In this document: piece after piece, positions 1-9,538 of the stretch
Position numbering within the stretch: position 1 is the stretch's first letter
Layout of the letters: every line of letters starts with the position of its first letter
Source: Alkalinema sp. FACHB-956
GTDB taxonomy: Bacteria; Cyanobacteriota; Cyanobacteriia; Leptolyngbyales; Leptolyngbyaceae
Direction of reading: 5' to 3'
NCBI RefSeq assembly: GCF_014697025.1
Contig: NZ_JACJRC010000002.1
Span: 62,001-126,000, forward strand
DNA length: 64,000 bases
The notes under the pieces: generated by a model
Databases searched by the model: none
Told to the model about the DNA's origin: nothing
What the model saw: only the letters and a program-made list of their open reading frames with translations
Program-made: the position numbers and the translations under genes

Positions 1-2697
1 ATTATCCTGTACCCCCTTCAGTGTCTCTGCTTGGGTGATGGATTTCATGCTGTCAGACACGGTCAGCATTGCCTGTAACCCTTCACTGTTACCGGATACA
101 TCCACTCCAGTGGTGGAAATATAGGTGGTTGTATCCTGAATCGATCGGGCCAATAGCACTTCCGCATCCTTCGCCTGCTGTTCAAATAATTTACGTTGAT
201 CGGCGGGAAGATCGGGCTGCTGGGCCTTTTGTCTGAGAATATCGACCTTTTGGCGATTCAGTTCTGTCTCACTCACCTTGACTCCCAGTAATGGATCAGC
301 AAAATTCACACCCACTTTGTCCGTGGTTCGCTTCGTAATCACATTACTGGTTAACGTGACGGAATCTTGGAAAATCTTGAGATAATCCTTCTGAACTACA
401 TCACTCATCAACGTGACGGATTGCTTAAACACATCAAAGTAATTCTTCTGGAGATTTAATTTTTCTTCCCAAATTGGTTCAAATTCCCGTTTGAATCCAG
501 TAATCTTGTCTGTAAATACAGTGCTGAGTGAAGGGATGACTTTCACACCATTCTCAATAATCCAATCCGGTCGAATTGTGGGTTTTGTCCAAGTTAAATC
601 CTCGGCTTCTTCTTCCACCACATCCTCCCAGTAATAGGGCAACATGAAGTCTGCGACTACCGTTTGGCTACTGTCATGCACCAGGATAAAGGTTCCTCCC
701 CGCACGACTCCGCCAAAATGCTCGATCGCGGTATGATCAACGACAAAATTTTTAAATAGTAGCTTGTCATCGGCTTTTTCATCCTTGCGTTTAATCAAAT
801 CATCCAGCCAATCCAACCATTGCAGATGAGTTTGACTCAGAATTGAATCGAAGGGTGTAGTAAATTCCGTTTTCACCACATCACTTAAATTAAATTTGTA
901 TTCCCCTGCTGTCCGTAATGTATCGCTCAGATCCGTTTTCCATGAGGCATCTGCCACATAACTGGAATAGCTCCGATTCAGTTTGGTGCGACTTGTCGTT
1001 ACTTTCCCTAAAAGTACATTGTTGCTCTGTTCCGCCGCTTGCCTTAAAGTTGAAGCATTGCTCTCCTGGCCTACATTGGCATCTACCATTTTCTTAAGCC
1101 GATCGCTAAACTTACCCACCTCGTCCAATTGGTGAAAGGCATCCCGCCGCAGGACGTAGTGGAAGCGATGCAGATCGGTGTAGCGAATTCCCGGCTTCTT
1201 GACCACCCGCGATCGCTCACTCCCCAGCAGTACTGTACGCACCGTAAACGGCAAATTCCGGGCTGCAATTTCCTGTTCGATCGCTGCGATCGCTGCCGTT
1301 ACAGGTTGCCCCAAGTGCCCCTCAATCCGGAAGAAGGAAAACCGCCCCAGTTGTGTCGTTAGCGGACTGGCTGCGCCCCCTTTGGCGCGGTAACTGCTGG
1401 CATGGTAGGAATAGTTATACTCATCGCGGCGACGCTGGTGTAGCTGATAATTCCAAGCACTGTGGATGGGAAAGCGCCCGTTCGGTGCGTAGTAATAGGG
1501 AATGGCCCGATCGGCGAGGGGCTGATCCTCAAACAGGCTCGGTGTAATGCGAATGGCTGTTCCTGCCGCAGGGACTTGGAAATTCTCAATCAGCGCATTC
1601 AATGTTTGTAACAGGAACTTAGCCTGATTGAGGTGATCGATCGTGGAACTGGTAATGGGCGAGGGATAAAATCCAAACCGATTTACTTCCGGATCTTCTC
1701 CAGGAATTAAATTACCCAATAATAAATGTTTTGGGAAACTATCGGGATTCGGACAACACCAAGTTTGATCGTCCCAGAGCCGATCGCGAAATTGGGTATA
1801 GGTTTCCGAAACATCCTTCAGAAAGTCATAGTAATACTGAATTCCAAACGAGTTATTACCGCCAAAAGTGCGATTTCTCAGGTTGTTGAGCTTTGTAACC
1901 CAGGTGGGGGCCGGATCACTGGGAAAGATTTCAGAGATAAACGCTGAACAATTGGGATAAATTTTGCCCAATGCTGCAACTAGTCGATCGTGAATGGTAT
2001 TACAAGTCGTGCGATAACGTTGAGCCAGCTCACTTAAGGTACTGAGATTGGTCGGAATGGTGACTCGATCGACGGTAACGTCATCCAGTTGTGAAAATGC
2101 TTGGTGGGGTGTGGGAATATCTGGCTGTAGGGTTTTGAGAGCGGATTGATCAACTAACAGTAATCGGGGTGTATTGAGGCGATCTTTACCTAAATTATCG
2201 CAATCGGTGCCAGAACAGAGATCATCATCTTTTTCGTAGCTTTCCATTAACAGCAATGCTACGAGTGTATTTAAACTCGTCCCTGTAGGAAAACTAAAAT
2301 CCTTGAGAGAAGTTCCGTCAGGGGTTTCAGGGCTGTGGGGCAGCAATTCATAGACCGTAATCATCGTATTTTCGATGTAGAACGGTGCATATTTTGGTTT
2401 GGAGGCATCGTAGGGCTGGATGCGATCGAACACTGTGTCCTGGGCTAAATACAGCAAATCCCCGTCGGTCGTCAGTCCTACCCCTTTCGTGACAATGACC
2501 TGATTCTCCTGGACTGTAACCCGTAAACCCGCAGCAATGCCGACACCCAAGCCAAATAGCCGCGTCAGCCGCGTTTGATCATCAAAGTAATCGGAAAGAC
2601 TGTTGAGCTGTTTTTCCGTCAGAACTTGGTCAGGCTCAAAAACGCTATAGCCTGTGGTAATTTGTTTCAGCAACTGAAGGGTGTCGGTCATGGCCAT
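1..2697 (-). CDS. Large unknown eCIS-linked protein, C-terminus outside window
   Basis: An open frame of 899 codons reads from an ATG at 2697 (a second in-frame ATG is at 2691) to the window edge with no stop, so the C-terminus lies outside. The protein begins MAMTDTLQLLKQ, is soluble-looking and has no clear signal peptide or membrane segment in the part seen. It is the last visible gene of the contractile injection system on this strand, about 120 bp after the second large baseplate gene, and is probably co-transcribed with it. I do not recognise the family. Its place after the two gp6/J-type baseplate genes suggests a baseplate-periphery, anchor or fibre-like part, but that is inference from context only. 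The frame was checked in detail for the first 1 kb and for the N-terminus. Confidence 0.8.
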   Translation of the reverse strand, partial: MAMTDTLQLLKQITTGYSVFEPDQVLTEKQLNSLSDYFDDQTRLTRLFGLGVGIAAGLRVTVQENQVIVTKGVGLTTDGDLLYLAQDTVFDRIQPYDASKPKYAPFYIENTMITVYELLPHSPETPDGTSLKDFSFPTGTSLNTLVALLLMESYEKDDDLCSGTDCDNLGKDRLNTPRLLLVDQSALKTLQPDIPTPHQAFSQLDDVTVDRVTIPTNLSTLSELAQRYRTTCNTIHDRLVAALGKIYPNCSAFISEIFPSDPAPTWVTKLNNLRNRTFGGNNSFGIQYYYDFLKDVSETYTQFRDRLWDDQTWCCPNPDSFPKHLLLGNLIPGEDPEVNRFGFYPSPITSSTIDHLNQAKFLLQTLNALIENFQVPAAGTAIRITPSLFEDQPLADRAIPYYYAPNGRFPIHSAWNYQLHQRRRDEYNYSYHASSYRAKGGAASPLTTQLGRFSFFRIEGHLGQPVTAAIAAIEQEIAARNLPFTVRTVLLGSERSRVVKKPGIRYTDLHRFHYVLRRDAFHQLDEVGKFSDRLKKMVDANVGQESNASTLRQAAEQSNNVLLGKVTTSRTKLNRSYSSYVADASWKTDLSDTLRTAGEYKFNLSDVVKTEFTTPFDSILSQTHLQWLDWLDDLIKRKDEKADDKLLFKNFVVDHTAIEHFGGVVRGGTFILVHDSSQTVVADFMLPYYWEDVVEEEAEDLTWTKPTIRPDWIIENGVKVIPSLSTVFTDKITGFKREFEPIWEEKLNLQKNYFDVFKQSVTLMSDVVQKDYLKIFQDSVTLTSNVITKRTTDKVGVNFADPLLGVKVSETELNRQKVDILRQKAQQPDLPADQRKLFEQQAKDAEVLLARSIQDTTTYISTTGVDVSGNSEGLQAMLTVSDSMKSITQAETLKGVQDN

Positions 2698-2719
2698 CGC
2701 TCCTGTGGATCTGGGGTCT

Positions 2720-2758
2720 GGATCTGTCGTGTGAATCTGTCGTGTGAATCTGTCGTGT
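2720..2758. repeat. Short tandem repeat, 13 bp x 3
   Basis: Three nearly perfect copies of a 13-bp unit (core GAATCTGTCGTGT, the first copy with one base less) lie in the gap between the large unknown gene and the upstream baseplate gene. It looks like a replication-slippage repeat of the kind seen in many other gaps of this window. Confidence 0.75.
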
Positions 2759-2817
2759 TCGTTTTCCGCTGGGTCAGGTTCGAATCTTCTCTCAGCAAAT
2801 GGCAATCTATGGGACGT

Positions 2818-5424
2818 TTATGTATCCGGTTTTAAATTTTCTCCTGTTCCTAAATTACTCCGTCCTAAAATGAATTTGGGTTGATTCTCTTCACCATCAC
2901 AGTCCCGTAACCGTCGTGGGGGATAAACATTCTTCACAGCGAATAAATGCTCAATCCAGTTCTTCAGTTTTTCCGATCGCTGCGTGTTATTCACACCCGC
3001 TTTGAGATGAATCCAGTCATAGTATAGCTTTTCAAAAATCGCCATGTTTTCCGCACTAATCCAGCAGATTTTGGGCAGAATATGGGCCGGAGTTTCTTCC
3101 CGAATCACCTGCTCTGCAAAGCGCCGAAAGGCCATATCACTAAAGCGACTCCCGTAATCAGGCAAAATAATATGAATGCGATAGGAATAGGGATCGGCTT
3201 CGGCACAGTCGGTACAATTGCTATCTACACAAATCGGTAAAAACGGATCAGTTTCTTCCTCGGGTCGGAGCAGAATATTCTCAATCAAATACATCCCTTC
3301 ATCGCTGTAATTGACCTGGAGATAGTGCAGCACTTCATCGATCGCCTGATTCATCTGATCTTCTGTGTCAAAATACTCAATACGCCGTGCCACGACTTCG
3401 CCTGCATCATCAATCACATTGAAATAATGCTTGGCGTTGCTGCTGATTTTTCGATCGTAATTTGCCGGGGACAATGCAAACTTAATCGCCCGTTCCATGG
3501 CTTGTCGGGCAAGCACCTGCGTTTCATAGTTGCGACTACTGCTGAGGATAATGGCTAAGGTATCCCGGTTGCGAATGCGAAAACGGAATTCATTTTCAGG
3601 AGTACTGTCAATTTCAGCGTAAATGTCGTAGGCAATGTCTCCTAAATTCCGGCGTTTGTAATTTTGAATTCCTAAAAGCTTGGCTAGACGCTTCTCTAGG
3701 CCAGATACATTTTCGCTATTCCATAAATCACCTTCCCCTTGTAGCGTATAGTTGTAGGCCAGCGATCTCTCACGACTGATTTCCGGGTAATGCTTTAAAA
3801 AGTCACACTTATAACGAATCAAACTCTCTGGACTGGTACCAAAGGCTGAATACAGCGTGTAGGCCAGATCATGGAACTGTTCTGCAAAACGGGCAATTAA
3901 GTGATCTAAAAATCGATTGCGACGATCGAACCCTGAACGCTGCTCCTGGTCGTCCTGCTGGGTTTGCAGCGTGCGAATGACTTCAACGGGATCACGATCT
4001 TCTGTCGTATGATAAATGGTTTGGTAATTTGAAAAAGAATCGACCACTTGATAGAAATAGGTACGGCGTAATTCCGGATCGATCGAAAATAAATCCTTCA
4101 CATGGTGCAACTGGGCGAAATAGTTGGCCATGATTTGATCGAAAAAGAGTAAATAGGCTTTTAACTGGTAGGCCAACGCTTTGCGGGTTGAATCTGCATT
4201 GCTGGGTAAACCCTCCTGACTCAAACCATAAATCGCTGGGAAATGGTTCTGAAAGGAGTAATAGCGATCGAGGCTGCGGGGATTGCCTGGAGGAATCGGT
4301 AAATCGTCGAGGGTAATGGCTTCGGCCTTCACCGTCACTGCTTGCGTCAGCTCGGTATAGAGACGATTCACGCGATCACGGTTGGTCACTACGGGCATCT
4401 GCCGTTTGTAAAAGACCAGCCGAGACTGATCGCGATCGAGTAGAGCTTTGTGCTGGGCTGCAACGGGAACCACCCATTTCGTTGCCAGCGGCACCTCCGT
4501 TCCAGCAGGATTGATTACAATGTCCCGCACCGCCTGTACTCCTGGAATATCCATCACGATGCTAATCACATCCGAGAGACGAATTTCTGTGCGTAGTTCC
4601 GCTTGGGCTAATTCCCCATCATCAATAAAACCGCAATTTAATGCAGGGCCATCGAAGATTTCATCGATCGTATAGGGTGTACCGTCGGTCTTTTTGCGGG
4701 ATAGCATTTCACTCAGGCGATAGTTTCTCACGCCGGGGGCAAGATACTGCTGGACTTGGAACCAAATTTCCGCATTCACTTTGGCGACATCCGCATCCGG
4801 TGTGAGTTCGAGTTCGGCACATAGTAGAAAATTCTGTGTTGTAATTTCTTCTAATGCAATGAAATCCTCACAAAGATTTCGATTGGCCTGTAAGCATTGC
4901 CAAACTGCTTCCTGAATAGCCTCTTTTTCAGCATTGGTATTAATCCCATCCATGTACTCGATCGTGACTTGATATAAGCCTGCTAAGTTTACAGGAAGGG
5001 TTCGATCGATCTCTGAAGGGCCATACTGAAGCTGCTTTTGAACGAGGTTGGCGTAATAGGTAATGGTTGTAGGGTTGATCCAAGCATTTTTGACGCCGGG
5101 TAAATCAATCAGCAACTTCCGGTAGTCTAAAACGGTTAGGGCGCGGTTAGGCAGAATTTGTCGTGCAGTGAAAAAAGTGTCATGATTGAGCGCAGGATCA
5201 CTGGCTAGGATATCCGCGATCGGGAAAGATGCGCGATAACTCAAATCCGTGAGGGCATAACACAATAATTCTAAGGTCGTGATTCCAGGATCGTGAACGT
5301 TGTAGTCCGTCCAAATCCGCTGTGCTAGTTGCTGCACCTGCTGTAAGCCTGCTGCATAGAGATGTTGATGATCTAGGGCCGCAGGGCGATTATGTTTTTG
5401 CGGAATGGTCAGTTGAGACAACAT
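2818..5424 (-). CDS. cis12: eCIS large baseplate protein (Cis12-like)
   Basis: This 868-residue protein starts at an ATG at 5424. Near the N-terminus it carries the stretch YNVHDPGITTLELLCYALTD (about residues 40-60), which I associate with the large gp6/J-related baseplate subunits of extracellular contractile injection systems. The family builds the baseplate wedge that surrounds the spike and triggers sheath contraction. It follows the other large baseplate gene by only about 50 bp, as expected for one operon. No signal peptide or obvious membrane helix is visible. The assignment rests on motif, size and gene order. The exact Cis number could be wrong, but a baseplate role is likely. Confidence 0.75.
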   Translation of the reverse strand: MLSQLTIPQKHNRPAALDHQHLYAAGLQQVQQLAQRIWTDYNVHDPGITTLELLCYALTDLSYRASFPIADILASDPALNHDTFFTARQILPNRALTVLDYRKLLIDLPGVKNAWINPTTITYYANLVQKQLQYGPSEIDRTLPVNLAGLYQVTIEYMDGINTNAEKEAIQEAVWQCLQANRNLCEDFIALEEITTQNFLLCAELELTPDADVAKVNAEIWFQVQQYLAPGVRNYRLSEMLSRKKTDGTPYTIDEIFDGPALNCGFIDDGELAQAELRTEIRLSDVISIVMDIPGVQAVRDIVINPAGTEVPLATKWVVPVAAQHKALLDRDQSRLVFYKRQMPVVTNRDRVNRLYTELTQAVTVKAEAITLDDLPIPPGNPRSLDRYYSFQNHFPAIYGLSQEGLPSNADSTRKALAYQLKAYLLFFDQIMANYFAQLHHVKDLFSIDPELRRTYFYQVVDSFSNYQTIYHTTEDRDPVEVIRTLQTQQDDQEQRSGFDRRNRFLDHLIARFAEQFHDLAYTLYSAFGTSPESLIRYKCDFLKHYPEISRERSLAYNYTLQGEGDLWNSENVSGLEKRLAKLLGIQNYKRRNLGDIAYDIYAEIDSTPENEFRFRIRNRDTLAIILSSSRNYETQVLARQAMERAIKFALSPANYDRKISSNAKHYFNVIDDAGEVVARRIEYFDTEDQMNQAIDEVLHYLQVNYSDEGMYLIENILLRPEEETDPFLPICVDSNCTDCAEADPYSYRIHIILPDYGSRFSDMAFRRFAEQVIREETPAHILPKICWISAENMAIFEKLYYDWIHLKAGVNNTQRSEKLKNWIEHLFAVKNVYPPRRLRDCDGEENQPKFILGRSNLGTGENLKPDT

Positions 5425-5477
5425 AGTTCATGAACCTGATTCAAAATGGGATTCGACAACCAGAACAAGTCAACTAA

Positions 5478-8400
5478 TTACGCAACGGGATGAATGACAT
5501 GACTCACATCAGAAACAAGAATGGTATCTGGGCGTTCAGGAGAGACCTCACTGACATCAATCAAGTTATTGGTTTCACCGCTATAGGTATAAACCTTAAA
5601 ATCAGTTAAATAATCCACATAGGGGAGTTCCTCCACAAAATCCAACAGAACCGATTTATAAACCTTGCCCCCAAAGGAAATCGGACGATCGGCATCAAAG
5701 GCCCAGGGGGATAGGAATTCCTGTAAGGCTTGCTGTAATGCTTTTTGGTAAAAGTTAAATTCATAGCCGGGACGAAATTGCACTCGGCAATCCACTTGGA
5801 TTTTCTGATAGAGCGGATTTTTCACCTGAACTTTGACCTGCATCCCTCGTCGATCGTTGACGTAATCCGTAATTTGTTGCAGCGTTACGGCATCAACCTT
5901 GGGTTGCAGGGGATTGGCTGCATTCTGGTTGTGTAGATCGGGAACGACAACGAGTAACACATTGCCCGGTGCCAGCCACACACCATCCTTGGCATGGGGA
6001 ATACATTTCACTTGATGAATCTGGGGAAAGGCTTCCAACACAATACGCTCGTAATCCCAGGCCGTAATACAACGGTTTTTATGGCGCAGTCGTTCTGAAG
6101 CGCGGGTTTGCAAGGTTCGATCGGCTTCGATCGCCCGTCCTCCAAAGGAGGCATAGGGTTGGGTAATGGCTTTAATGCCAGCTACCGTAGTTTTGAGCTT
6201 ACTGATTTTTCCAGGTTCTAATGGTGTTAGTAAATGCTTGGGATCATTGCCCTGATCCTGAAATTGCACTTCGATCGCATTGGCTGCCACCTGAACTAAT
6301 CGACAAACCGCAGTGACATTGTTACGAATCGCCGCTTTAATCCAAATGTGATCTTTCGGTAGAATCGTATTTTGTGTTGTTGCTTTAGCTGGAAGGATGA
6401 ACTGAATGACACCACTGGTTAATAACTGCTGTGTTGTATCTAGGACGACTGAGCTACGATCGAGTAATTGCCAATAATTATCTCCCAGGACAAACCAATC
6501 TAAACTTTCCCTGGCTATATCTGGATTGGCGCTACCTTCTGCAACTTGAAATAGTAGACTTACACTCTCTCCCGGCTGGAGACCTTGTAATCCGATGAGC
6601 AATTCCCCCGCGTAGGTATAGTTGGGTAATAGAGAAATGGTAGCCGCTAAATTAAATTGGGTGCGTTGGAAGCCATGTTCCCGCATTTGCCCAAAATAGG
6701 TGATGTGGAAAAATTGGATGTCCCGGTTGGTAAAGTCTCCTAAGACGTTGGATGATAACGGTACTGCATCGGACTGGGCTTTGTAGGACAGGGAAATCGT
6801 TTGAATCGTCGGCGTGTAGGGCTCATTGAGAATAGTAAGTGTGCCATTGGATGACTTACTATAGGTCATCACATTTTCCACATACTTCGTGCGGTAGGTG
6901 GAATGCAGAAAATCCCGTTCCAACGCAAAGGTGATAAATCCCGATCGAGCCTCCGGTTCAACGTTTACCAGTGGGATAAAAACAGGATTCCACAACAGGT
7001 ACTTACTTACGAAATTAAACGCCCACAGACTGCCGATCGTATTGAAGGCGTAGACTTCCATTCCCGCGCGCAATGCAGGCGATACAGAGGGTGTCCCAGG
7101 GGTAAATTGAAACACTCGCTCAACCGTGGCATTATTGCGGTCAAACAGCCGATCGCCTGTCCCCGTGTAATGCCAAGTCCCCCCATCGTTAAATGCGACG
7201 GCTGCGGTAAAGCTGGAATTTGTCACGCTAGTTCCATAACCGCTGTAATGGGTTGCCAGATTTGGGTTAATGCCTTTCCATTTGACGGCTAATTTTAGCT
7301 CTAATAACTTTTTGCTGAGGGCCTCGGGATAGCCCACTCGGAAGCTGGAGCCGATCGTGGGTTGGGTGCCAAAGGGGAGGAAGGGGCGTTTTGGATTGAG
7401 GATGCCGTCATCACTTTCCAGTTGTAAACTAGTAATCCCGGTGACCTCAACGGCAATCTGGGCTGTCAGTAGCGAAATCCCTTGCCAATCGAGATAACTC
7501 AGCGTTGCATCAGGATTAAGAACAACCTGCAAAATGGGATCGGTGGTGTTGTAGGTATAGCCATGGATCGCGGCATCATATCCGACTACAGCAGCATCAC
7601 TCGCCGCGATCGTGAGACTAAATTCCAGAACATTATTCGTTGCGAGAGTCGGAGAAACTCTGTAAGGCCCAAGCCAGGTTTTAGCTCCGGTAAGGAACAC
7701 ATCGAAGGCACTGACTAACGTTGTGTTGTTAACGCGCGTCTGATCGAGATTATCTAAGCTCAATCGAACGGTAACAGTCCGTGTTCCCTCTTGCATTGCT
7801 AAGACTGGCGACGCGATCGCGAATCCGACTTCAGCACGGGGTAAGCTGGCACTGCCAAAGCCTGACCAACTGGGACTTTCGGGGGATAATTTTTCGCCTA
7901 GGCCATCGGCAGAATTCGCGATCGGGGCGTAGCGTACTGTTTGGCTGGTGCGATCGAGGAAGAGCGATCGTAACGAAGCGACCTTGGCGGTATTAATCAC
8001 CGTCTCGCGGGTCGGCACGTAAATCTGTTCAACGCCAGTAGCATCCTTACCCGCCGAAAACGGATGTTGCGGCGTAATCAGCACGGGAGCTGTATTTTTT
8101 TTGAGTTCCAGTAACAGATGGGCTTTATCTGGAATGGCCGATTTGGGCTGAAACTGAAGGACTGCTTTGTAGTAGAAATCGAGGTGTCTCCCCGTCAGCT
8201 GATTCAGCACTGCTTGGGGCGTTTGGTAAAGCTTCAGGAAGGTGATGAAAAGCGCGAGGTGAGGGGGAGTGTCTGCGGTGTCGTTGGTGAGAAATTGTTG
8301 CAGCATTTCCTGGGATGGGAAAAATCCACGCCAATCGCCTGCCGGAGTGGAAATGTCCCCGCGATAGTAATTCACATTCTGGGCAAGCTGTTGGGTCAAT

Positions 8401-8528
8401 TGCCACAGGTCTTCTAGCGATCGCTCATCCACCGCTGCAAAATGGCTATCCAATGCGTCCGACTGGCGATCGAGTTGACTCTGACCCAGTTGGAAGATTA
8501 AATTTTGAATAATATCTTTTTCCGCCAT
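5478..8528 (-). CDS. cis11: eCIS baseplate J-like protein (Cis11-like)
   Basis: This protein of about 1016 residues is read from the ATG at 8528 (MAEKDIIQ). A TTG 15 bp upstream could also start it but its Shine-Dalgarno spacing is worse. The C-terminal third (AWDYERIVLEAFPQIHQVKC, then VLLVVVPD and the VDCRVQFRPGYEF region) is typical of phage baseplate J/gp6-family wedge proteins. The family forms the iris-like ring that opens when the particle contacts its target. It lies between the gp25-like and the Cis12-like genes, the usual eCIS order. A gap of about 200 bp separates it from the gp25 gene, so an internal promoter is possible. Confidence 0.82.
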   Translation of the reverse strand: MAEKDIIQNLIFQLGQSQLDRQSDALDSHFAAVDERSLEDLWQLTQQLAQNVNYYRGDISTPAGDWRGFFPSQEMLQQFLTNDTADTPPHLALFITFLKLYQTPQAVLNQLTGRHLDFYYKAVLQFQPKSAIPDKAHLLLELKKNTAPVLITPQHPFSAGKDATGVEQIYVPTRETVINTAKVASLRSLFLDRTSQTVRYAPIANSADGLGEKLSPESPSWSGFGSASLPRAEVGFAIASPVLAMQEGTRTVTVRLSLDNLDQTRVNNTTLVSAFDVFLTGAKTWLGPYRVSPTLATNNVLEFSLTIAASDAAVVGYDAAIHGYTYNTTDPILQVVLNPDATLSYLDWQGISLLTAQIAVEVTGITSLQLESDDGILNPKRPFLPFGTQPTIGSSFRVGYPEALSKKLLELKLAVKWKGINPNLATHYSGYGTSVTNSSFTAAVAFNDGGTWHYTGTGDRLFDRNNATVERVFQFTPGTPSVSPALRAGMEVYAFNTIGSLWAFNFVSKYLLWNPVFIPLVNVEPEARSGFITFALERDFLHSTYRTKYVENVMTYSKSSNGTLTILNEPYTPTIQTISLSYKAQSDAVPLSSNVLGDFTNRDIQFFHITYFGQMREHGFQRTQFNLAATISLLPNYTYAGELLIGLQGLQPGESVSLLFQVAEGSANPDIARESLDWFVLGDNYWQLLDRSSVVLDTTQQLLTSGVIQFILPAKATTQNTILPKDHIWIKAAIRNNVTAVCRLVQVAANAIEVQFQDQGNDPKHLLTPLEPGKISKLKTTVAGIKAITQPYASFGGRAIEADRTLQTRASERLRHKNRCITAWDYERIVLEAFPQIHQVKCIPHAKDGVWLAPGNVLLVVVPDLHNQNAANPLQPKVDAVTLQQITDYVNDRRGMQVKVQVKNPLYQKIQVDCRVQFRPGYEFNFYQKALQQALQEFLSPWAFDADRPISFGGKVYKSVLLDFVEELPYVDYLTDFKVYTYSGETNNLIDVSEVSPERPDTILVSDVSHVIHPVA

Positions 8529-8740
8529 AGGTTCGGCTTCCAATTCCTGGAGCGATTGCTGGATACGAGACTGAAATAATAACGATCGCCTCTGACTTTA
8601 ACGGTATTTCTAAGTTAAATGGTGGTGTGCATTAAAGAGTATTTGGGTTAAGTCGATTTTGCGTAGAAAACTCTCTTAAAATTCGACCTATTTCTATTAT
8701 GAAATTTGATTTTTTGAATATTCATATTGTTAGCATTAAC

Positions 8741-9196
8741 TTACAAATTGAAATCCACGGTTTGGCGAATTTCATTGGCATCACTGGTGTAGAAGGGATA
8801 GACCAGATTGAAGCGGGAGTTGGTTGCCCGGATTTCGTACTGCAATAGGATGCGGACATTGCCTTCATACTGCGCTGAAGTATCCAGTTCGATCGACAAT
8901 AAATTAATCCGAGGTTCGTAGATCAAAATAGTCGTTTTAATCCGATCTTGTAGGAACGTTTTCAACGTTGTACTCATTGGCTCAAAGAGTATTTCGTGCA
9001 TATCCAAGCCATACTTCGGATTGAGAAATCGTTCCCCTGCCGCTGTTCCCAGCAGAATCTTCAGACTATTTTCAATATCCGCTTCATCGGAGGTCATTAC
9101 CATTTCCCCCGTTTCCAGCACAAACTCCGGCGGAAAACTCCATCCTGTTCCTAAAAACGAGGTATACGTTGGATTCGATCGGTTTTCACTCATCAT
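8741..9196 (-). CDS. cis9: eCIS baseplate gp25-like protein (Cis9)
   Basis: This 151-residue protein starts with two consecutive ATG codons (9196 or 9193). It shows the gp25/lysozyme-like baseplate pattern: an early F/W-rich stretch, a central ENSLKILLGTAAGERFLNP with the typical GER-F-P motif (about residues 43-60), and a strand-rich end. In phages, type VI systems and eCIS this subunit links baseplate wedge to sheath. It follows the PAAR gene by 8 bp, so translational coupling is likely. The family call is firm. Confidence 0.9.
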   Translation of the reverse strand: MMSENRSNPTYTSFLGTGWSFPPEFVLETGEMVMTSDEADIENSLKILLGTAAGERFLNPKYGLDMHEILFEPMSTTLKTFLQDRIKTTILIYEPRINLLSIELDTSAQYEGNVRILLQYEIRATNSRFNLVYPFYTSDANEIRQTVDFNL

Positions 9197-9204
9197 CCTG
9201 TCCC

Positions 9205-9483
9205 CTAATTAATCAAAACCGTCAGATCCCCAATCAAAGCCATGGCCCCACAAATACAGGCATCCGTTGTCCGTAAAGCGGGCCTACCGTTAATTAAGAC
9301 CGTGGTACTACCGGATGGAAAGGCACTGGTTGTGGGTTGGTGGCCATTGGGTGGCAGCGAACAAACGTGCAGATCTCCGGCTACGGCAGCGGGCTTGCCA
9401 CCAATTAAGACCGTACTGACTCCCGGCCCTGTGAGGGTTCCTCCGTGGTTGCTAGTATCTCCGACCCTGGCTGCGGCGGGCAT
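9205..9483 (-). CDS. cis10: eCIS PAAR-repeat spike tip (Cis10)
   Basis: This 92-residue protein is read from the ATG at 9483 (MPAAARVGDTSNHGG), which has a strong AGGAGG about 8 bases upstream. A longer upstream reading frame lacks such a site. Repeated short strands with VLIGGKPAAVAGD, VLINGRPALRTTD and VLIN, together with His and Cys residues (HVC, CIC), match PAAR-domain proteins, which fold into a zinc-bound cone that sharpens the VgrG spike. It lies between vgrG and the gp25 gene. Confidence 0.92.
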   Translation of the reverse strand: MPAAARVGDTSNHGGTLTGPGVSTVLIGGKPAAVAGDLHVCSLPPNGHQPTTSAFPSGSTTVLINGRPALRTTDACICGAMALIGDLTVLIN

Positions 9484-9538
9484 GTTTCTATTCCTCCTAA
9501 CGATGACGACTCCCGTTCTTCGATACAATCCTGAATAT

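Noticed and set aside
2777-2787. GGTTCGAATCT resembling a tRNA T-arm
   Set aside because: The flanking bases do not pair as a T-stem and no D-arm or anticodon arm lies upstream.
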